From: Bradyrhizobium zhengyangense
GTDB taxonomy: Bacteria; Pseudomonadota; Alphaproteobacteria; Rhizobiales; Xanthobacteraceae
NCBI RefSeq assembly: GCF_022012435.1
Contig: NZ_JAKLUA010000010.1
Location: 1-64,000, forward strand
Reading direction: 5' to 3'
DNA: 64,000 nucleotides
Position 1 is the first letter of the stretch. Each line of letters begins with the position of its first letter. Positions 35,683 through 44,796 of the stretch are shown here, one piece after another. The position numbers were made by a program, and so were the translations under genes. A model generated the notes under the pieces. That model did not search any database, was not told the DNA's origin, and saw only the letters and a list, made by a program, of their open reading frames with translations.

Positions 35683-36264
35683 TCACGTCGTCTTCGGCTG
35701 GCAGAACGAGCGCGCCTTGTCGGTCCACGCGCCGAAGCCGCTGGAGACGAGATGCGCAACGATGTGGCAGACGTAGCGCTTCTGCGCCGGTTGATTGTTC
35801 GGACCGGCATTGTAGCGGGCGACCGCCATGGTCCAGCTTCCCTCGCGCTGCTTCAGCTCTTTCAGGAAGCGCGCGGCGTAGTCGACATTCTTCGCCGGAT
35901 CGAACATCGCCCGCACCGATGTGAACTTGTCGCCGTGAAAATAATGGTTGATCTGCATGCAGCCGAGATCGATCAACTTGATGCCCCTGGCCCGCATCGC
36001 CTCGAAATTCGCGATCGCATCGTCCATGTCCTTGGCGAACACGGTCTGGCCTTCGGCACCGAGCGCGTAGGGATAGAGCGCGCCGCGACGGCCGGTCTCG
36101 GTGAGGCCGACGGCATAGAGAATGCCGAGCGGAATTCCGTGCTGCTGCGAGGCGCGCGCCATCTCGCGCTCGCAAGGTCGCACGGTGTCCGTCGCCGCCG
36201 CGGCGGCGCCGACGTCACAGATAAACAGGGCCGCGACGAGACTGCGGCGCCACGTCCTGGTCAT
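35683..36264 (-). CDS. Lytic transglycosylase, SLT domain (flagellar, FlgJ-partner type)
   Basis: Periplasmic muramidase of 193 aa. The N-terminus is a signal peptide (MTRTWRRSLVAALFICDVGA). The catalytic Glu lies in VGLTETGRRG and the SLT fold continues with CMQINHYFH and MAVARYNAGP. It probably opens peptidoglycan for rod growth in place of the muramidase domain missing from FlgJ. The ATG follows AGGAGG by 6 nt and lies inside the 3' end of fliK (50-bp overlap in another frame). The frame extends to 36471 within fliK. Confidence 0.85.
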   Translation of the reverse strand: MTRTWRRSLVAALFICDVGAAAAATDTVRPCEREMARASQQHGIPLGILYAVGLTETGRRGALYPYALGAEGQTVFAKDMDDAIANFEAMRARGIKLIDLGCMQINHYFHGDKFTSVRAMFDPAKNVDYAARFLKELKQREGSWTMAVARYNAGPNNQPAQKRYVCHIVAHLVSSGFGAWTDKARSFCQPKTT

Positions 36265-37543
36265 GGCGTGCCTCCTGGTTGGGCTGCTGGTTCTGCCGAG
36301 CTTGCCTGGGGCCGCTGTCGGACTGACCGGCCGACGTGCCCGCACCGCCGAACGCGCTTTGCGACTGCGATGATTGCTGTTGTTGGCCCGAGAGTTGCTG
36401 CTGCGACTGGCCCGACCCGGCCTGGAATCCGTCGAGCGAACCGTGCTGCACCGGCGCGACGTCGGCGACATAACCCGCCGACTGCATCAGGTCGCGGATC
36501 TGGTCGCGCTGCTGATCCAGCATCGTGCTGGTGTCCTTGCGTTCGGCGGCAAGCTGAACCGACACCTCGTTGCCGACGAGACGAAGACGCACGGTGACAT
36601 TGCCGAGATCAGGCGGCTCGAGATTGACGGTGAGGATCTTGAGCGGCCGATCCGGAGAATTGTTCTGTGCGCCCGCGAGATCTGTCGCGGCGGACGCCGC
36701 CGGCGCGGGCGCGTCCTTGAGCTCCGACACGACAGCGTTTGCGACCTGCTGGGTCGCGCTCAACTGTCCCACGGGAGGCAGATGGGTCTCCTGCTGAACC
36801 ACCGTGACCTTGGTCGTCTCAGGCAAGGCGTCGCGGCCCGCAGACTTTGCGGCACGCTCGACATTCGCTGCGACGGCTTCGAAGCCCGGTGTTGCCGGTA
36901 TGGCATTCGTCTGAACGGCGCTTCCCTGTGACATCGCCGCAGCCTGTGCGCCTGCGGCTGGCTGTCCGTGCGCGTGGGACGTATCGCCGCCGGAACGTGC
37001 CATAGCCGAAGGAGCGGAGGTGAATTGGCCGACGTCTGCCGCCGCCTTTGCGTCGCCAATACCTTGCTTCGCCACCGAGGGACGCTCGTCCCGGGTCGAC
37101 GCCTCCCTCTTTTCGCCGGACGGCCGTGGTGTCTGCACTGTCACCGCCTGCGCGGCGGCAAGCTCCTGCCCCATGATCGCCGGAAGGCCCAATCTGGTCG
37201 AGACATCCGACTTCGCGACCTGATCGACCTGCTCATGCTTGTTCGACGATTTGGTCTCCTCGGTGCGTTCATGCACCGGTTCGTCCTTCGACGTGTCACG
37301 CTCGGTCAACTGGGTCACGCGCGGGCGTGCTGGGGCAGCCTTCGCGGTCGTGTCAGCTCCCTGATCGTCCAAGGCCCGCTTGGCCATGTTCGAGACGGTG
37401 TGGAGCAGATCGTGAAACGAGGAATCGTCGGCGGTCTTGGCGCCTGATGTTGCCGCGCCTTTCGTCGACCGGGTCACCCCGCGCGCAAGGCTTTCGGCGA
37501 GACCAGCGAAGAGTTGTCCGGAGGTTCCACTGAGCTTGGTCAT
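36215..37543 (-). CDS. fliK: Flagellar hook-length control protein FliK
   Basis: Exported ruler protein of 442 aa. The long N-terminal part is low-complexity and charged. The conserved C-terminal Flg_hook domain is clear at LKILTVNLEPPDLGNVTVRL, followed by EVSVQLAAERKDTSTMLDQQ. A Gln/Ser-rich tail follows. It measures hook length and flips export specificity with FlhB. Its ATG overlaps the motC stop by 4 bp; its 3' end overlaps the transglycosylase start. Confidence 0.92.
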   Translation of the reverse strand: MTKLSGTSGQLFAGLAESLARGVTRSTKGAATSGAKTADDSSFHDLLHTVSNMAKRALDDQGADTTAKAAPARPRVTQLTERDTSKDEPVHERTEETKSSNKHEQVDQVAKSDVSTRLGLPAIMGQELAAAQAVTVQTPRPSGEKREASTRDERPSVAKQGIGDAKAAADVGQFTSAPSAMARSGGDTSHAHGQPAAGAQAAAMSQGSAVQTNAIPATPGFEAVAANVERAAKSAGRDALPETTKVTVVQQETHLPPVGQLSATQQVANAVVSELKDAPAPAASAATDLAGAQNNSPDRPLKILTVNLEPPDLGNVTVRLRLVGNEVSVQLAAERKDTSTMLDQQRDQIRDLMQSAGYVADVAPVQHGSLDGFQAGSGQSQQQLSGQQQQSSQSQSAFGGAGTSAGQSDSGPRQARQNQQPNQEARHDQDVAPQSRRGPVYL

Positions 37544-38724
37544 GGGCGGTGATCCCTGGTGAGAAGCTCCAGTTCGCCGAGCTGCGACTTCGCACGCGCG
37601 AGCATCGCGTTCGACGAGGCGAGATCGATCCGTGCCGGCGTCGGCGGCGGCTTGTCGGCCGACATGACGACAGCCGGACCCGTGATCGACTTGCGAATGT
37701 CGAGCGCGAGCTGGAGGGTTGCGTTGAGGAGCAGGACATCGCGCTCCGCCAGCTTCGACCGGTCGAGCGCCTTCAGCTCGGCAAAGCCGCCGTCATATTC
37801 GTCGGTGAGCGCGCGGGATGCGCCGCGATAGAAATGTGCTCGCTCCCGATCGGGCGTGGCGTCGGCGCTGAGCGTCAGCGCTCGCTCGGCCGCGAGGCTG
37901 ACGACGGCGAGCTTGCCACGGATCAGCGCCCCGCGCGCGATCACCAGATAGAGCTTGAGGCGGCTGGCGCGATCGACCTGTTCCAGCAGCGCCGAAACCC
38001 GTGCAAAGCGACGATCGTCCAGCGCAAGATTCGATTGCGTCAGGCCCGTGGAGAAACGCTGCCAGAAATCGCCTGCATAGACCGAGTTACGGTAATGACG
38101 GATATAGGCCAGCGTCAGGAACTCGAACTTGTCGAAATCCTCGGCCTGCCCGACCAGAAGGATCTCGCGCCGCAGCGCCGCCTCTTCGACCAGCGTACCG
38201 GGCAGCAGCAGGCGTGCATCGTCCAGACGCTCGATCGCGAGCGAGGCCTCGGACCGGGCGAACAGCGCGCCCTGGACCAGCGCCACCTGCCCGCCCATGC
38301 CGGACGCGATCGTCCGCGGCTTGACATCCTTGAGCAGCTCCCTCGCCTCGTCCTGCCGTCCCTCGACATAAGCGAGCGCGCCGTCAAACAGCGCCTTGTC
38401 GACGTTGATCTTGTCGCGCGGCAGCTTGCGGACGATCTGTGGCGCGCCGCCGGACAGCAGATAGATCACGAGCGCCTGACCGTTCTGTGGGCTGCTCCAC
38501 ACGGTCGGATCTGCGGCGAGAAATTTCTCACCAATCTGGCGGATCAGTGCGATGTGGCTGCCATGCGCCGCGGTATCGCCATTGGCGATGCCGTCCTGTA
38601 CCGCCTGCAGCGCGCGGACGAGCTCATAAGGCTCGCCGGACGATGGCGCTGGATCGGAAAAGGCACGGGTCGCCGCCAGCGACAACAGCATCGACAGCAC
38701 AGTGCGGAGCAGCGGTCTGGTCAA
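37540..38724 (-). CDS. motC: Periplasmic motility protein MotC
   Basis: Periplasmic stator-associated protein of 394 aa, known from rhizobia, where it binds the MotB periplasmic domain. A signal peptide opens the protein (TRPLLRTVLSMLLSLAATRAFS). The mature part is helical and repeat-like (GQVALVQGALFARSEASLAI). The start is a TTG with GGGAG 8 nt upstream that overlaps the motB stop by 4 bp; the frame runs up to 38901 as a shadow. Its dedicated chaperone MotE is encoded at 48091. Confidence 0.92.
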   Translation of the reverse strand: MTRPLLRTVLSMLLSLAATRAFSDPAPSSGEPYELVRALQAVQDGIANGDTAAHGSHIALIRQIGEKFLAADPTVWSSPQNGQALVIYLLSGGAPQIVRKLPRDKINVDKALFDGALAYVEGRQDEARELLKDVKPRTIASGMGGQVALVQGALFARSEASLAIERLDDARLLLPGTLVEEAALRREILLVGQAEDFDKFEFLTLAYIRHYRNSVYAGDFWQRFSTGLTQSNLALDDRRFARVSALLEQVDRASRLKLYLVIARGALIRGKLAVVSLAAERALTLSADATPDRERAHFYRGASRALTDEYDGGFAELKALDRSKLAERDVLLLNATLQLALDIRKSITGPAVVMSADKPPPTPARIDLASSNAMLARAKSQLGELELLTRDHRP

Positions 38725-40040
38725 GGATGCTTCTCCCGGATCAGGATCTCGATCCGTCGATTTTGCGCGGCCCCAGGATCGTTCGGAAGTTTTGGCCGCC
38801 GGTCGGCATATCCTTCGACATGCTCGATCCGCTGCGCATCGATGCCGGAGCGGACCAGCATGTAGTAAGCCATCTGCGCGCGCGCCGTGGACAGCCGCCA
38901 ATTGTCGTAATTGTCCGATTTGTAGGGCCTGTTGTCGGTGTGACCACGGACGATGATCATGCCGCGACGCTTCGCGATGAGCGGGCCGATCTTGTCGATG
39001 ACGCGGACCAGCTCAGGCCGCGGCTCGGCCGAGCCGACCGCGAACATTCCGAAACTCGCATCATCGGTCAGGCTGATCAGCAGGCCCTCCTCGACCTGGC
39101 GGACCTCGGCGACCGGCCCGGCGCCGGCCTTGATGTCCGACAGCGCATCAGCAATCGCGGACTGAAGCTGCTTCACGGTCGGTTGCTGGGTCTGGGCGGT
39201 GTCGCGCGCCTCGGGCTCCTTCGAGGCATCGGTCGGGCGCGCCTGCGGCGCGGCGTTGGCCCGGACATTCGCTTGCGGGCTCGGCTGCACGCCCGCGTCG
39301 CGCGCAGACGATGATGGGGCCGGCCCCGGCGGCAGCAGCGGCGACATGCTCGTGGACGACGCCTGAGCGTCGGGAGCCACGCTGCCGCCGGCATCATCGG
39401 TCCTGCCACGGCGCGGCTCGCCCTGATTTGTGTTGGCCGGATTGTCACGCGCCGAAGCACTCGTCTTCGGCTCGCCCTCCATGATCCTGTCAGCTTCCTT
39501 CGACGCCTCGGGCGCAAGCTTCCAATAACCGGGGTCGAACGGATCACGATAGGCGTCGCCGCCCTTGAGGCCGTCCTCTTCCGCAGAGGTCAAAGCGCCG
39601 GCGCGCCGCTGGCCGGAGGCCTGGTTGGAGCTTGCCGCGATTTCGGCGAGCGTCGCGTAGGGATCGCGGAACAGGACCTTCTCTTCGTAGAAGGGCGGCT
39701 TCTCGGCGGTCGGCGAGTCGCCGCGACGCTCCTCGTTCGGGCCGGCCGGCTGGCGCTTGCCGTCCTGACCGTCGAAATTCGTCGGCTCCTTCTTGGACAG
39801 ATCTTTCAGGCCCTTCGGCGCGGGCGCGTTCTCCGCAAGCTTGATCGGGTTGAAATAGCTCGCGACCACCTGCTTCTGGTCCTGGTTCAGCGCGTTGATC
39901 AGCCACATCACCAGAAAGAACGCCATCATCGCGGTCATGAAGTCCGCATAGGCGATCTTCCAGACGCCACCGTGCGCCTTCTCGTCTTCGAAGGCGCTCC
40001 GCCTGCGGATGATAACGAGCTCGTGCTTGACTTCTTCCAT
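38721..40040 (-). CDS. motB: Stator protein MotB (long rhizobial form)
   Basis: Inner-membrane stator subunit of 439 aa. The single helix (about 28-51) carries the proton-binding Asp33 in YADFMTAMMAF. A long Pro/Ala/Ser-rich linker leads to a C-terminal OmpA-like peptidoglycan-binding domain (IIVRGHTDNRPY). The linker is longer than in enterobacteria, a rhizobial feature related to MotC binding. The motA partner is at 56391-57287, far upstream in the same direction. Confidence 0.96.
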   Translation of the reverse strand: MEEVKHELVIIRRRSAFEDEKAHGGVWKIAYADFMTAMMAFFLVMWLINALNQDQKQVVASYFNPIKLAENAPAPKGLKDLSKKEPTNFDGQDGKRQPAGPNEERRGDSPTAEKPPFYEEKVLFRDPYATLAEIAASSNQASGQRRAGALTSAEEDGLKGGDAYRDPFDPGYWKLAPEASKEADRIMEGEPKTSASARDNPANTNQGEPRRGRTDDAGGSVAPDAQASSTSMSPLLPPGPAPSSSARDAGVQPSPQANVRANAAPQARPTDASKEPEARDTAQTQQPTVKQLQSAIADALSDIKAGAGPVAEVRQVEEGLLISLTDDASFGMFAVGSAEPRPELVRVIDKIGPLIAKRRGMIIVRGHTDNRPYKSDNYDNWRLSTARAQMAYYMLVRSGIDAQRIEHVEGYADRRPKLPNDPGAAQNRRIEILIREKHP

Positions 40041-40047
40041 GGTGCAA

Positions 40048-40743
40048 CTACCGGCGCGCCTCGTTCAGCCGGTCGACCCAGGTCGAGATCTGCGTCTCGA
40101 TCGTGGTCTGATCGGCGAGGACGCGCACCTCGACAGTGTCGGCGGACTGGTATTCGATGCCGGTACGGCCGGCCAGATTGAGCTGTGTCCTGACGAGATC
40201 GATGAGCTCGCTGGGTCCGATGACGCGGAACACCGACACGGGCGAGTTCGAAGTCAACGCCGCGATCTGCTCGACCAGGGATCCGATCGCCTTGTCGCGG
40301 ACCGCTTCAGCGAGGAACGGCAGCAATATCCGAGCCACCGAGCCTGCGATGTTGCTCTCGATCTCGCGGCAAGCAGCGTCGAAACCGTTGACGATCGCGA
40401 CCGCCTGCTGGTCGGACCACTTGGCTCGCTCCTCGCCCAGCCGGATCGCGCTGCGGACTCGCTCTTCGGCGAGCTTGGCTTCGCCCTCCGCAACACCTGC
40501 AGCATGGCCGCGCCGATAAGCGTCTTCGAGAAGGTTGACCGGCGCTGCTTCCGGCGCGGGCGGCGGTTGAAGTTGCGACTGCGATTGTGCCTGGCGTTCC
40601 TGACGCTGTGGTTGAGGCTGCGGCTCGCGCCGGACCTCCTTCTTCGTCAGCACATCCTGGATATTGGGCGGCGGAGGCGGCGGTAACTTGGTCCGCCCAT
40701 TGGCGTCGAATTGCGTCAGCAGTTTTCCGATTGCCGCGTTCAT
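40048..40743 (-). CDS. fliH: Flagellar export-ATPase regulator FliH-like
   Basis: Soluble protein of 231 aa. It has a polyproline stretch near residue 20 (KLPPPPPPNIQ), a Gln-rich linker, then a central coiled coil (AYRRGHAAGVAEGEAKLAEE) that contains the repeated GxxxG typical of FliH. The C-terminal part contacts the FliI ATPase. It starts with an ATGA overlap at the fliF stop. Identification is by the coiled coil, size and context, as FliH diverges fast. Confidence 0.85.
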   Translation of the reverse strand: MNAAIGKLLTQFDANGRTKLPPPPPPNIQDVLTKKEVRREPQPQPQRQERQAQSQSQLQPPPAPEAAPVNLLEDAYRRGHAAGVAEGEAKLAEERVRSAIRLGEERAKWSDQQAVAIVNGFDAACREIESNIAGSVARILLPFLAEAVRDKAIGSLVEQIAALTSNSPVSVFRVIGPSELIDLVRTQLNLAGRTGIEYQSADTVEVRVLADQTTIETQISTWVDRLNEARR

Positions 40744-42365
40744 GCCGCCTCCTCGCGTCGCATCCATTCCTTAAGGATTGCTGCCGCCTGCATCTGATCG
40801 AGGCGGACGATCTGCTCCAGCCGCTTCTGCGGCGTGCGCTGCATCTTGCCTTCGAGATCCTCGACAAGGTTGAGCTCGGAGTCCTGGCTGTCGGCCAAGG
40901 CGAGGGCCGTGGCAGCTTCAAGCTCAGCGGCTTCGGCCGCCTCGCTCTGCTCCTGCGCCGCGCGATGGGTCAGGATGCCGTTGACCGCGGGCCGAAGCCC
41001 GAACCAGACCAGCATGGAAGCGACGGCCAGGATCGTCACCGCGTTGATCACGCTGCCGAGTTGCTTGTTCATCATCTCGACAAAGCTGATCGGCGGAACC
41101 GGCGCCAGATCGCGCGAGCCTTCCACGAAGTCGACCGCCGTCACCTGGATCTGGTCGCCGCGCGCCTTGTCCAGTCCGCCGGCGGTTGCCGCCAGCTGGC
41201 TGATCTCGGCGAGCTTGCTGTCGACGATGGCCTGGTTGGTCTTGTCGCCGAGGTCGGCGACCAGCCGCGCCCGGTTGACCAGCACGGCAATGAAGAGCTT
41301 CTTGACCGAATAGCCGTCACTGACCGTCGTCGTGGTCTTGGACGAGACCTCGAAATTGGTGACGTCTTCGCGGCGGGTCTTGTCCTCGCTGGAGTTCTTG
41401 GTGCCGCCTGCGTTAACCTGCTGGTCCGGCAGGTTTTGCTGGACGGTCGTCGGCGTCGAGCGGTCGGCGTTCGATGACTTCTCGTTTTCGCGAACGTTGC
41501 GTACGGAACGCTCGGCGCGTGTCTCTGGATCGTAGACGGTCTCGTTGATCTGGCGCTTGTCGGTCGAGAGCTGCGGCGAGACGCTGACCTCGAAATTGTC
41601 CAGTCCCAGATAGGGCGTCAACGCCTTGCGGATGTTCTCCTGCACCATTCCGCCGACGGTCTTCTGAAGGCTTGCCATCTTGGTCGGTGCGGCACTGGCT
41701 TCGTCTTCTTCCGCCAGCAACATCGAGCCGTCGGCATCGAGCACCGTGACCTTGTCGCGCGTCATGCCGGGAATGGCGGCCGCGACGAGGTGGCGGATCG
41801 ACTGCGCCGTCCGCGCCTCGATCGCACCATCGGTGCGCAGCACGACCGATGCAGAAGGCGGTTGCTGCGTCGCGCGGAACGAACCGCGCACCGGCATCAC
41901 GATGTGCACCCGCGCCGCCTTGACGCCCTTCATCAGCTGTACGGTGCGTGCGATCTCGCCTTCGAGTGCCCGCAGCTTGGTGACCTCCTGCATGAACGAA
42001 GTGAGCCCGAGCGAACCGATCTTGTCGAACAGCTCGTAACCGGAATTGGCGCTCGTCGGCAGTCCCTTCTCGGCGAGCAGCATTCGCGCCTGCGCGGTCT
42101 GGCTCGGTCGCACCGACACGGCATCGCCGGCCGCATTGATGTCGAAGCTGATGTTCTGCTCGCGCAGCGCGGCCCCGATGCGCGTCACGTCTTCGCGCGT
42201 GAGACCAGTGTAAAGCGTTTCGAATTCCGGCCGGCTCAGATAATAGGCGCCGCCGACCACGGTGACGAGGACGGCGAAACCGATCAATCCCAAGGCCATC
42301 AGACGTCGCGGCCCAAGTTCCAGCAGATTGTTGAGCAGCTGCTGTAGCTGCGCGCGACTGAGCAT
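40740..42365 (-). CDS. fliF: MS-ring protein FliF
   Basis: Inner-membrane ring subunit of 541 aa. Two membrane helices frame a large periplasmic part: residues about 23-43 (RRLMALGLIGFAVLVTVVG) and a second near the C-terminus (VINAVTILAVASMLVWFGL). Ring-building motifs include LLAEKGLPTSANSGYELFD and IRHLVAAAIPGM. The C-terminus binds FliG. The ATG follows GAGG 4 nt away; the frame opens 23 codons earlier. It starts a new transcript after the flagellins. Confidence 0.95.
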   Translation of the reverse strand: MLSRAQLQQLLNNLLELGPRRLMALGLIGFAVLVTVVGGAYYLSRPEFETLYTGLTREDVTRIGAALREQNISFDINAAGDAVSVRPSQTAQARMLLAEKGLPTSANSGYELFDKIGSLGLTSFMQEVTKLRALEGEIARTVQLMKGVKAARVHIVMPVRGSFRATQQPPSASVVLRTDGAIEARTAQSIRHLVAAAIPGMTRDKVTVLDADGSMLLAEEDEASAAPTKMASLQKTVGGMVQENIRKALTPYLGLDNFEVSVSPQLSTDKRQINETVYDPETRAERSVRNVRENEKSSNADRSTPTTVQQNLPDQQVNAGGTKNSSEDKTRREDVTNFEVSSKTTTTVSDGYSVKKLFIAVLVNRARLVADLGDKTNQAIVDSKLAEISQLAATAGGLDKARGDQIQVTAVDFVEGSRDLAPVPPISFVEMMNKQLGSVINAVTILAVASMLVWFGLRPAVNGILTHRAAQEQSEAAEAAELEAATALALADSQDSELNLVEDLEGKMQRTPQKRLEQIVRLDQMQAAAILKEWMRREEAA

Positions 42366-42416
42366 GTGACCTCGTACCAATGCGAATGGTGAGGACACTC
42401 CGCTGCCAACCTTGTC

Positions 42417-42437
42417 TGAAGGTTGCGCGAACACGCG
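42417..42437 (+). promoter_or_regulatory. Candidate flagellar activator box upstream of fliF
   Basis: TGAAGGTTGCGCGAACACG lies about 52 nt before the fliF ATG. Its first 14 bases match the flagellin-1 box at 13 positions, in the same orientation. FtcR is known to act at the fliF promoter in Brucella, which supports a functional site here. Confidence 0.4.
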
Positions 42438-42542
42438 AATATGTCGCTTCGCGGGCGAGGCGTTGCAATTTTACTGGAAGTTCGGACGCCGCAACCGATT
42501 CGACGGCGAGGCGCGAGCGCCGACGCGGACGGCGCGTTGCCT

Positions 42543-42557
42543 TGACGTCCGACGTCA
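42543..42557. promoter_or_regulatory. Perfect palindrome upstream of fliF
   Basis: TGACGTC-C-GACGTCA has 7-bp arms around a single base. It lies in the 287-nt gap between flagellin 1 and fliF, about 180 nt before the fliF start. The binding factor is unknown. Confidence 0.4.
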
Positions 42558-42607
42558 GGAAATCAATTGTGCGCACATCATGTGCCGTCACGTCCGCCGA
42601 TCACGGC

Positions 42608-42637
42608 GGGACCGTGCTCCCGGGGGAGCACGGTCCC
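42608..42637 (-). terminator. Hairpin after flagellin 1
   Basis: A 13-bp stem (GGGACCGTGCTCC / GGAGCACGGTCCC) with a 4-nt loop lies 15 nt past the flagellin-1 stop. There is no T-run on the reading strand, yet the stem is strong enough to end or stabilise the mRNA. Confidence 0.65.
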
Positions 42638-42652
42638 TTTCGAAGCCGAAGC

Positions 42653-43561
42653 TTACTTGAACAGCGAGAGGATGCTCTGGCTGTTCTGGTTGGCGATCGA
42701 GAGCGCCTGAACACCGAGCTGCTGCTGGGTCTGCAGCGCCTGCAGGCGGGTGGATTCCGCGTTCATATCGGCGTCGACGAGCTGGCCCACGCCTCGGGTC
42801 ACCGAGTCCATCAGGGTCTTGACGAAGTCCGTGTTGGTCGCGAGGCGGTTCTTGACAGCGCCGAGGTCGGCGGCGGCCGAAGCCACCGAGTTGATCGCGG
42901 CAGTGACCTGCGTGATGTAGCCATCGAGCGTGGTCTGGTCAGCTGCCGAGTCGGTCAGCGTGCTGATGCTGATCGTGTCGACCGATGCGCCGGCACTCAC
43001 CTTGTCCAGGATGCCGCTGGTCGACGAAGTATAGAGCGAATAGTTCGAGATCGTCAGCGTGATGGAGCCGATGGTCGGCGTTCCACCGACGCGCGAGAAC
43101 GACGACACCAGGTCGAAGGTCGCGGGCGTCGCCGTCGTCGTGCTCAGCCAGTTGACGCCGTTGAAGGTCGCCGCCGCGGCCGTGCCCTTCATCTGCTGCT
43201 GGATCTGGGTGATGTCGGCCTGGATCTTGGTGCGGTCGATACCGGCGGTCTTGGCTTCGACCAGCAGCGACTGCAGCTTGGTGAGGCCGCCGGTGCTGTC
43301 ACCGACCACGGCGGTCAGCGCGGTATATTCGGTGTCGACGGTCGCGGCCGACAGACCGAGCGAGTCAGAGACGGCGGAGAGCGCGGCGTTGTCGGCGCGC
43401 ATCGAGGTTGCGATCGACCAGTAGGCGGCGTTGTCCGACGCGGTGGCGACGCGCTGACCGGTCGAGATCCGGTTTTCGGTGGTCTGCAGGCTGGAGCTGA
43501 CGTTGCGCAGCGTCTGCAGCGCGGTCATGGCGGCGGAGTTGGTGAGAAGGCTAGAACTCAT
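42653..43561 (-). CDS. Flagellin 1 (lateral flagellin type)
   Basis: Filament protein of 302 aa, small as in other alphaproteobacterial flagellins. The N-terminal D0/D1 motif is MTALQTLRNVSSSLQTTENR with TASDNAAYWSIATSMRADNA, and the C-terminal one ends QQLGVQALSIANQNSQS. The middle domain is short. It differs from flagellin 2 at only about eight residues, so the pair is a recent duplication or is kept alike by conversion. The ATG follows AGGGGACG. It has the conserved 54-nt leader element. Confidence 0.95.
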   Translation of the reverse strand: MSSSLLTNSAAMTALQTLRNVSSSLQTTENRISTGQRVATASDNAAYWSIATSMRADNAALSAVSDSLGLSAATVDTEYTALTAVVGDSTGGLTKLQSLLVEAKTAGIDRTKIQADITQIQQQMKGTAAAATFNGVNWLSTTTATPATFDLVSSFSRVGGTPTIGSITLTISNYSLYTSSTSGILDKVSAGASVDTISISTLTDSAADQTTLDGYITQVTAAINSVASAAADLGAVKNRLATNTDFVKTLMDSVTRGVGQLVDADMNAESTRLQALQTQQQLGVQALSIANQNSQSILSLFK

Positions 43562-43596
43562 GTTTTGACGTCCCCTGAAAACGAATTGAAATTGTT

Positions 43597-43650
43597 GGGA
43601 CATACCGGGCTTGCACCGGTACGACGGGACGGCATCATGCCTTTGGGCTG
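43597..43650 (-). promoter_or_regulatory. Conserved leader element, flagellin 1
   Basis: 54-nt block, 35 nt before the ATG, shared with the leaders of flagellins 2 and 3. It contains TACCGG-N7-CCGGTA and GGCATGATGCC dyads that can form two small RNA hairpins. It is a candidate FlbT-type mRNA target. Confidence 0.65.
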
Positions 43651-43692
43651 CAGAAAAGCGCGCTCAACCTGTCGTAACGGCGGCGATAGCAC

Positions 43693-43716
43693 GCGAAGTT
43701 TGCGCGAAGCTTGTGG
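43693..43716 (+). promoter_or_regulatory. Candidate activator box, flagellin 1
   Basis: Two direct copies of CGAAGYTTGYG 11 bp apart (CGAAGTTTGCG, then CGAAGCTTGTG) lie 132 nt upstream of the ATG. OmpR-type regulators bind such one-turn tandem repeats. Confidence 0.5.
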
Positions 43717-43808
43717 CGCTGTGACCGTACTGGACTGGACTGGAGCGGCAGTTCGAGGCGCCAAGTCGATATTCTTCTCCCGCGCGAACAACGTACCCCG
43801 AAATGAAA

Positions 43809-43836
43809 GAGCCGCGCTTCGCGAGAAGCGCGGCTC
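43809..43836 (-). terminator. Terminator after flagellin 2
   Basis: A perfect 12-bp stem (GAGCCGCGCTTC / GAAGCGCGGCTC) with loop GCGA lies 20 nt past the stop. It is followed on the minus strand by a T-rich stretch (CTTTCATTTC). The core is nearly the same as the hairpin after flagellin 3. Confidence 0.8.
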
Positions 43837-43855
43837 GCTCAGATCGTTTTCAGAC

Positions 43856-44764
43856 TTAGCGGAACAGCGAGAGGATGCTCTGGCTGTTCTGGTTGGCGAT
43901 CGAGAGCGCCTGGACACCGAGCTGCTGCTGGGTCTGCAGCGCCTGCAGGCGGGTGGATTCCGCGTTCATGTCGGCGTCGACGAGCTGGCCGACACCGCGG
44001 TTGACCGAGTCCATCAGGGTCTTGACGAAGTCGGTATTGGTCGCGATGCGGTTCTTGACGGCGCCGAGATCGGCGGCGGCCGAAGCCACCGAGTTGATCG
44101 CAGTGGTGACCTGCGCGATGTAGCCATCGAGCGTGGTCTGGTCGGCCGCCGAGTCGGTCAACGTGCTGATGCTGATCGTGTCGACCGACGCACCGGCGCT
44201 CACCTTGTCCAGGATGCCGCTGGTGGACGAGGTGTAGAGCGAGTAGTTCGAGATCGTCAGCGTGATCGAGCCGATGGTCGGCGTGCCACCGACGCGGGAG
44301 AACGACGACACCAGGTCGAAGGTCGCGGGCGTCGCCGTCGTCGTGCTCAGCCAGTTCACGCCGTTGAAGGTTGCCGCATTGGCGGTGCCCTTCATCTGCT
44401 GCTGGATCTGGGTGATGTCGGCCTGGATCTTGGTGCGGTCGATGCCGGCGGTCTTGGCTTCGACCAGCAGCGCTTGCAGCTTAGTGAGGCCGCCGGTGCT
44501 GTCACCGACGACCGCGGTGAGAGCGGTATATTCGGTATCGACGGTCGCGGCCGACAGACCGAGCGAGTCGGAGACGGCGGAGAGCGCGGCGTTGTCGGCG
44601 CGCATCGAGGTTGCGATCGACCAGTAAGCGGCGTTGTCCGACGCGGTGGCGACGCGCTGGCCGGTCGAGATCCGGTTTTCGGTGGTCTGCAGGCTGGAGC
44701 TGACGTTGCGCAGCGTCTGCAGCGCGGTCATGGCGGCGGAGTTGGTGAGAAGGCTAGAACCCAT
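43856..44764 (-). CDS. Flagellin 2 (lateral flagellin type)
   Basis: Filament protein of 302 aa, about 97% identical to flagellin 1 by eye; the differences are scattered (for example Ser/Ala near SLLVEAK and Thr/Asn in DSVNRG). It has the complete D0/D1 helices at both ends and no cysteine. The start MGSSLL aligns with flagellins 1 and 3 and follows AAAGGGAC. Its own leader element, upstream box and terminator indicate a separate transcript. Confidence 0.95.
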   Translation of the reverse strand: MGSSLLTNSAAMTALQTLRNVSSSLQTTENRISTGQRVATASDNAAYWSIATSMRADNAALSAVSDSLGLSAATVDTEYTALTAVVGDSTGGLTKLQALLVEAKTAGIDRTKIQADITQIQQQMKGTANAATFNGVNWLSTTTATPATFDLVSSFSRVGGTPTIGSITLTISNYSLYTSSTSGILDKVSAGASVDTISISTLTDSAADQTTLDGYIAQVTTAINSVASAAADLGAVKNRIATNTDFVKTLMDSVNRGVGQLVDADMNAESTRLQALQTQQQLGVQALSIANQNSQSILSLFR

Positions 44765-44796
44765 TTTGATGTCCCTTTGAAGATCGAGTTGTTTTG

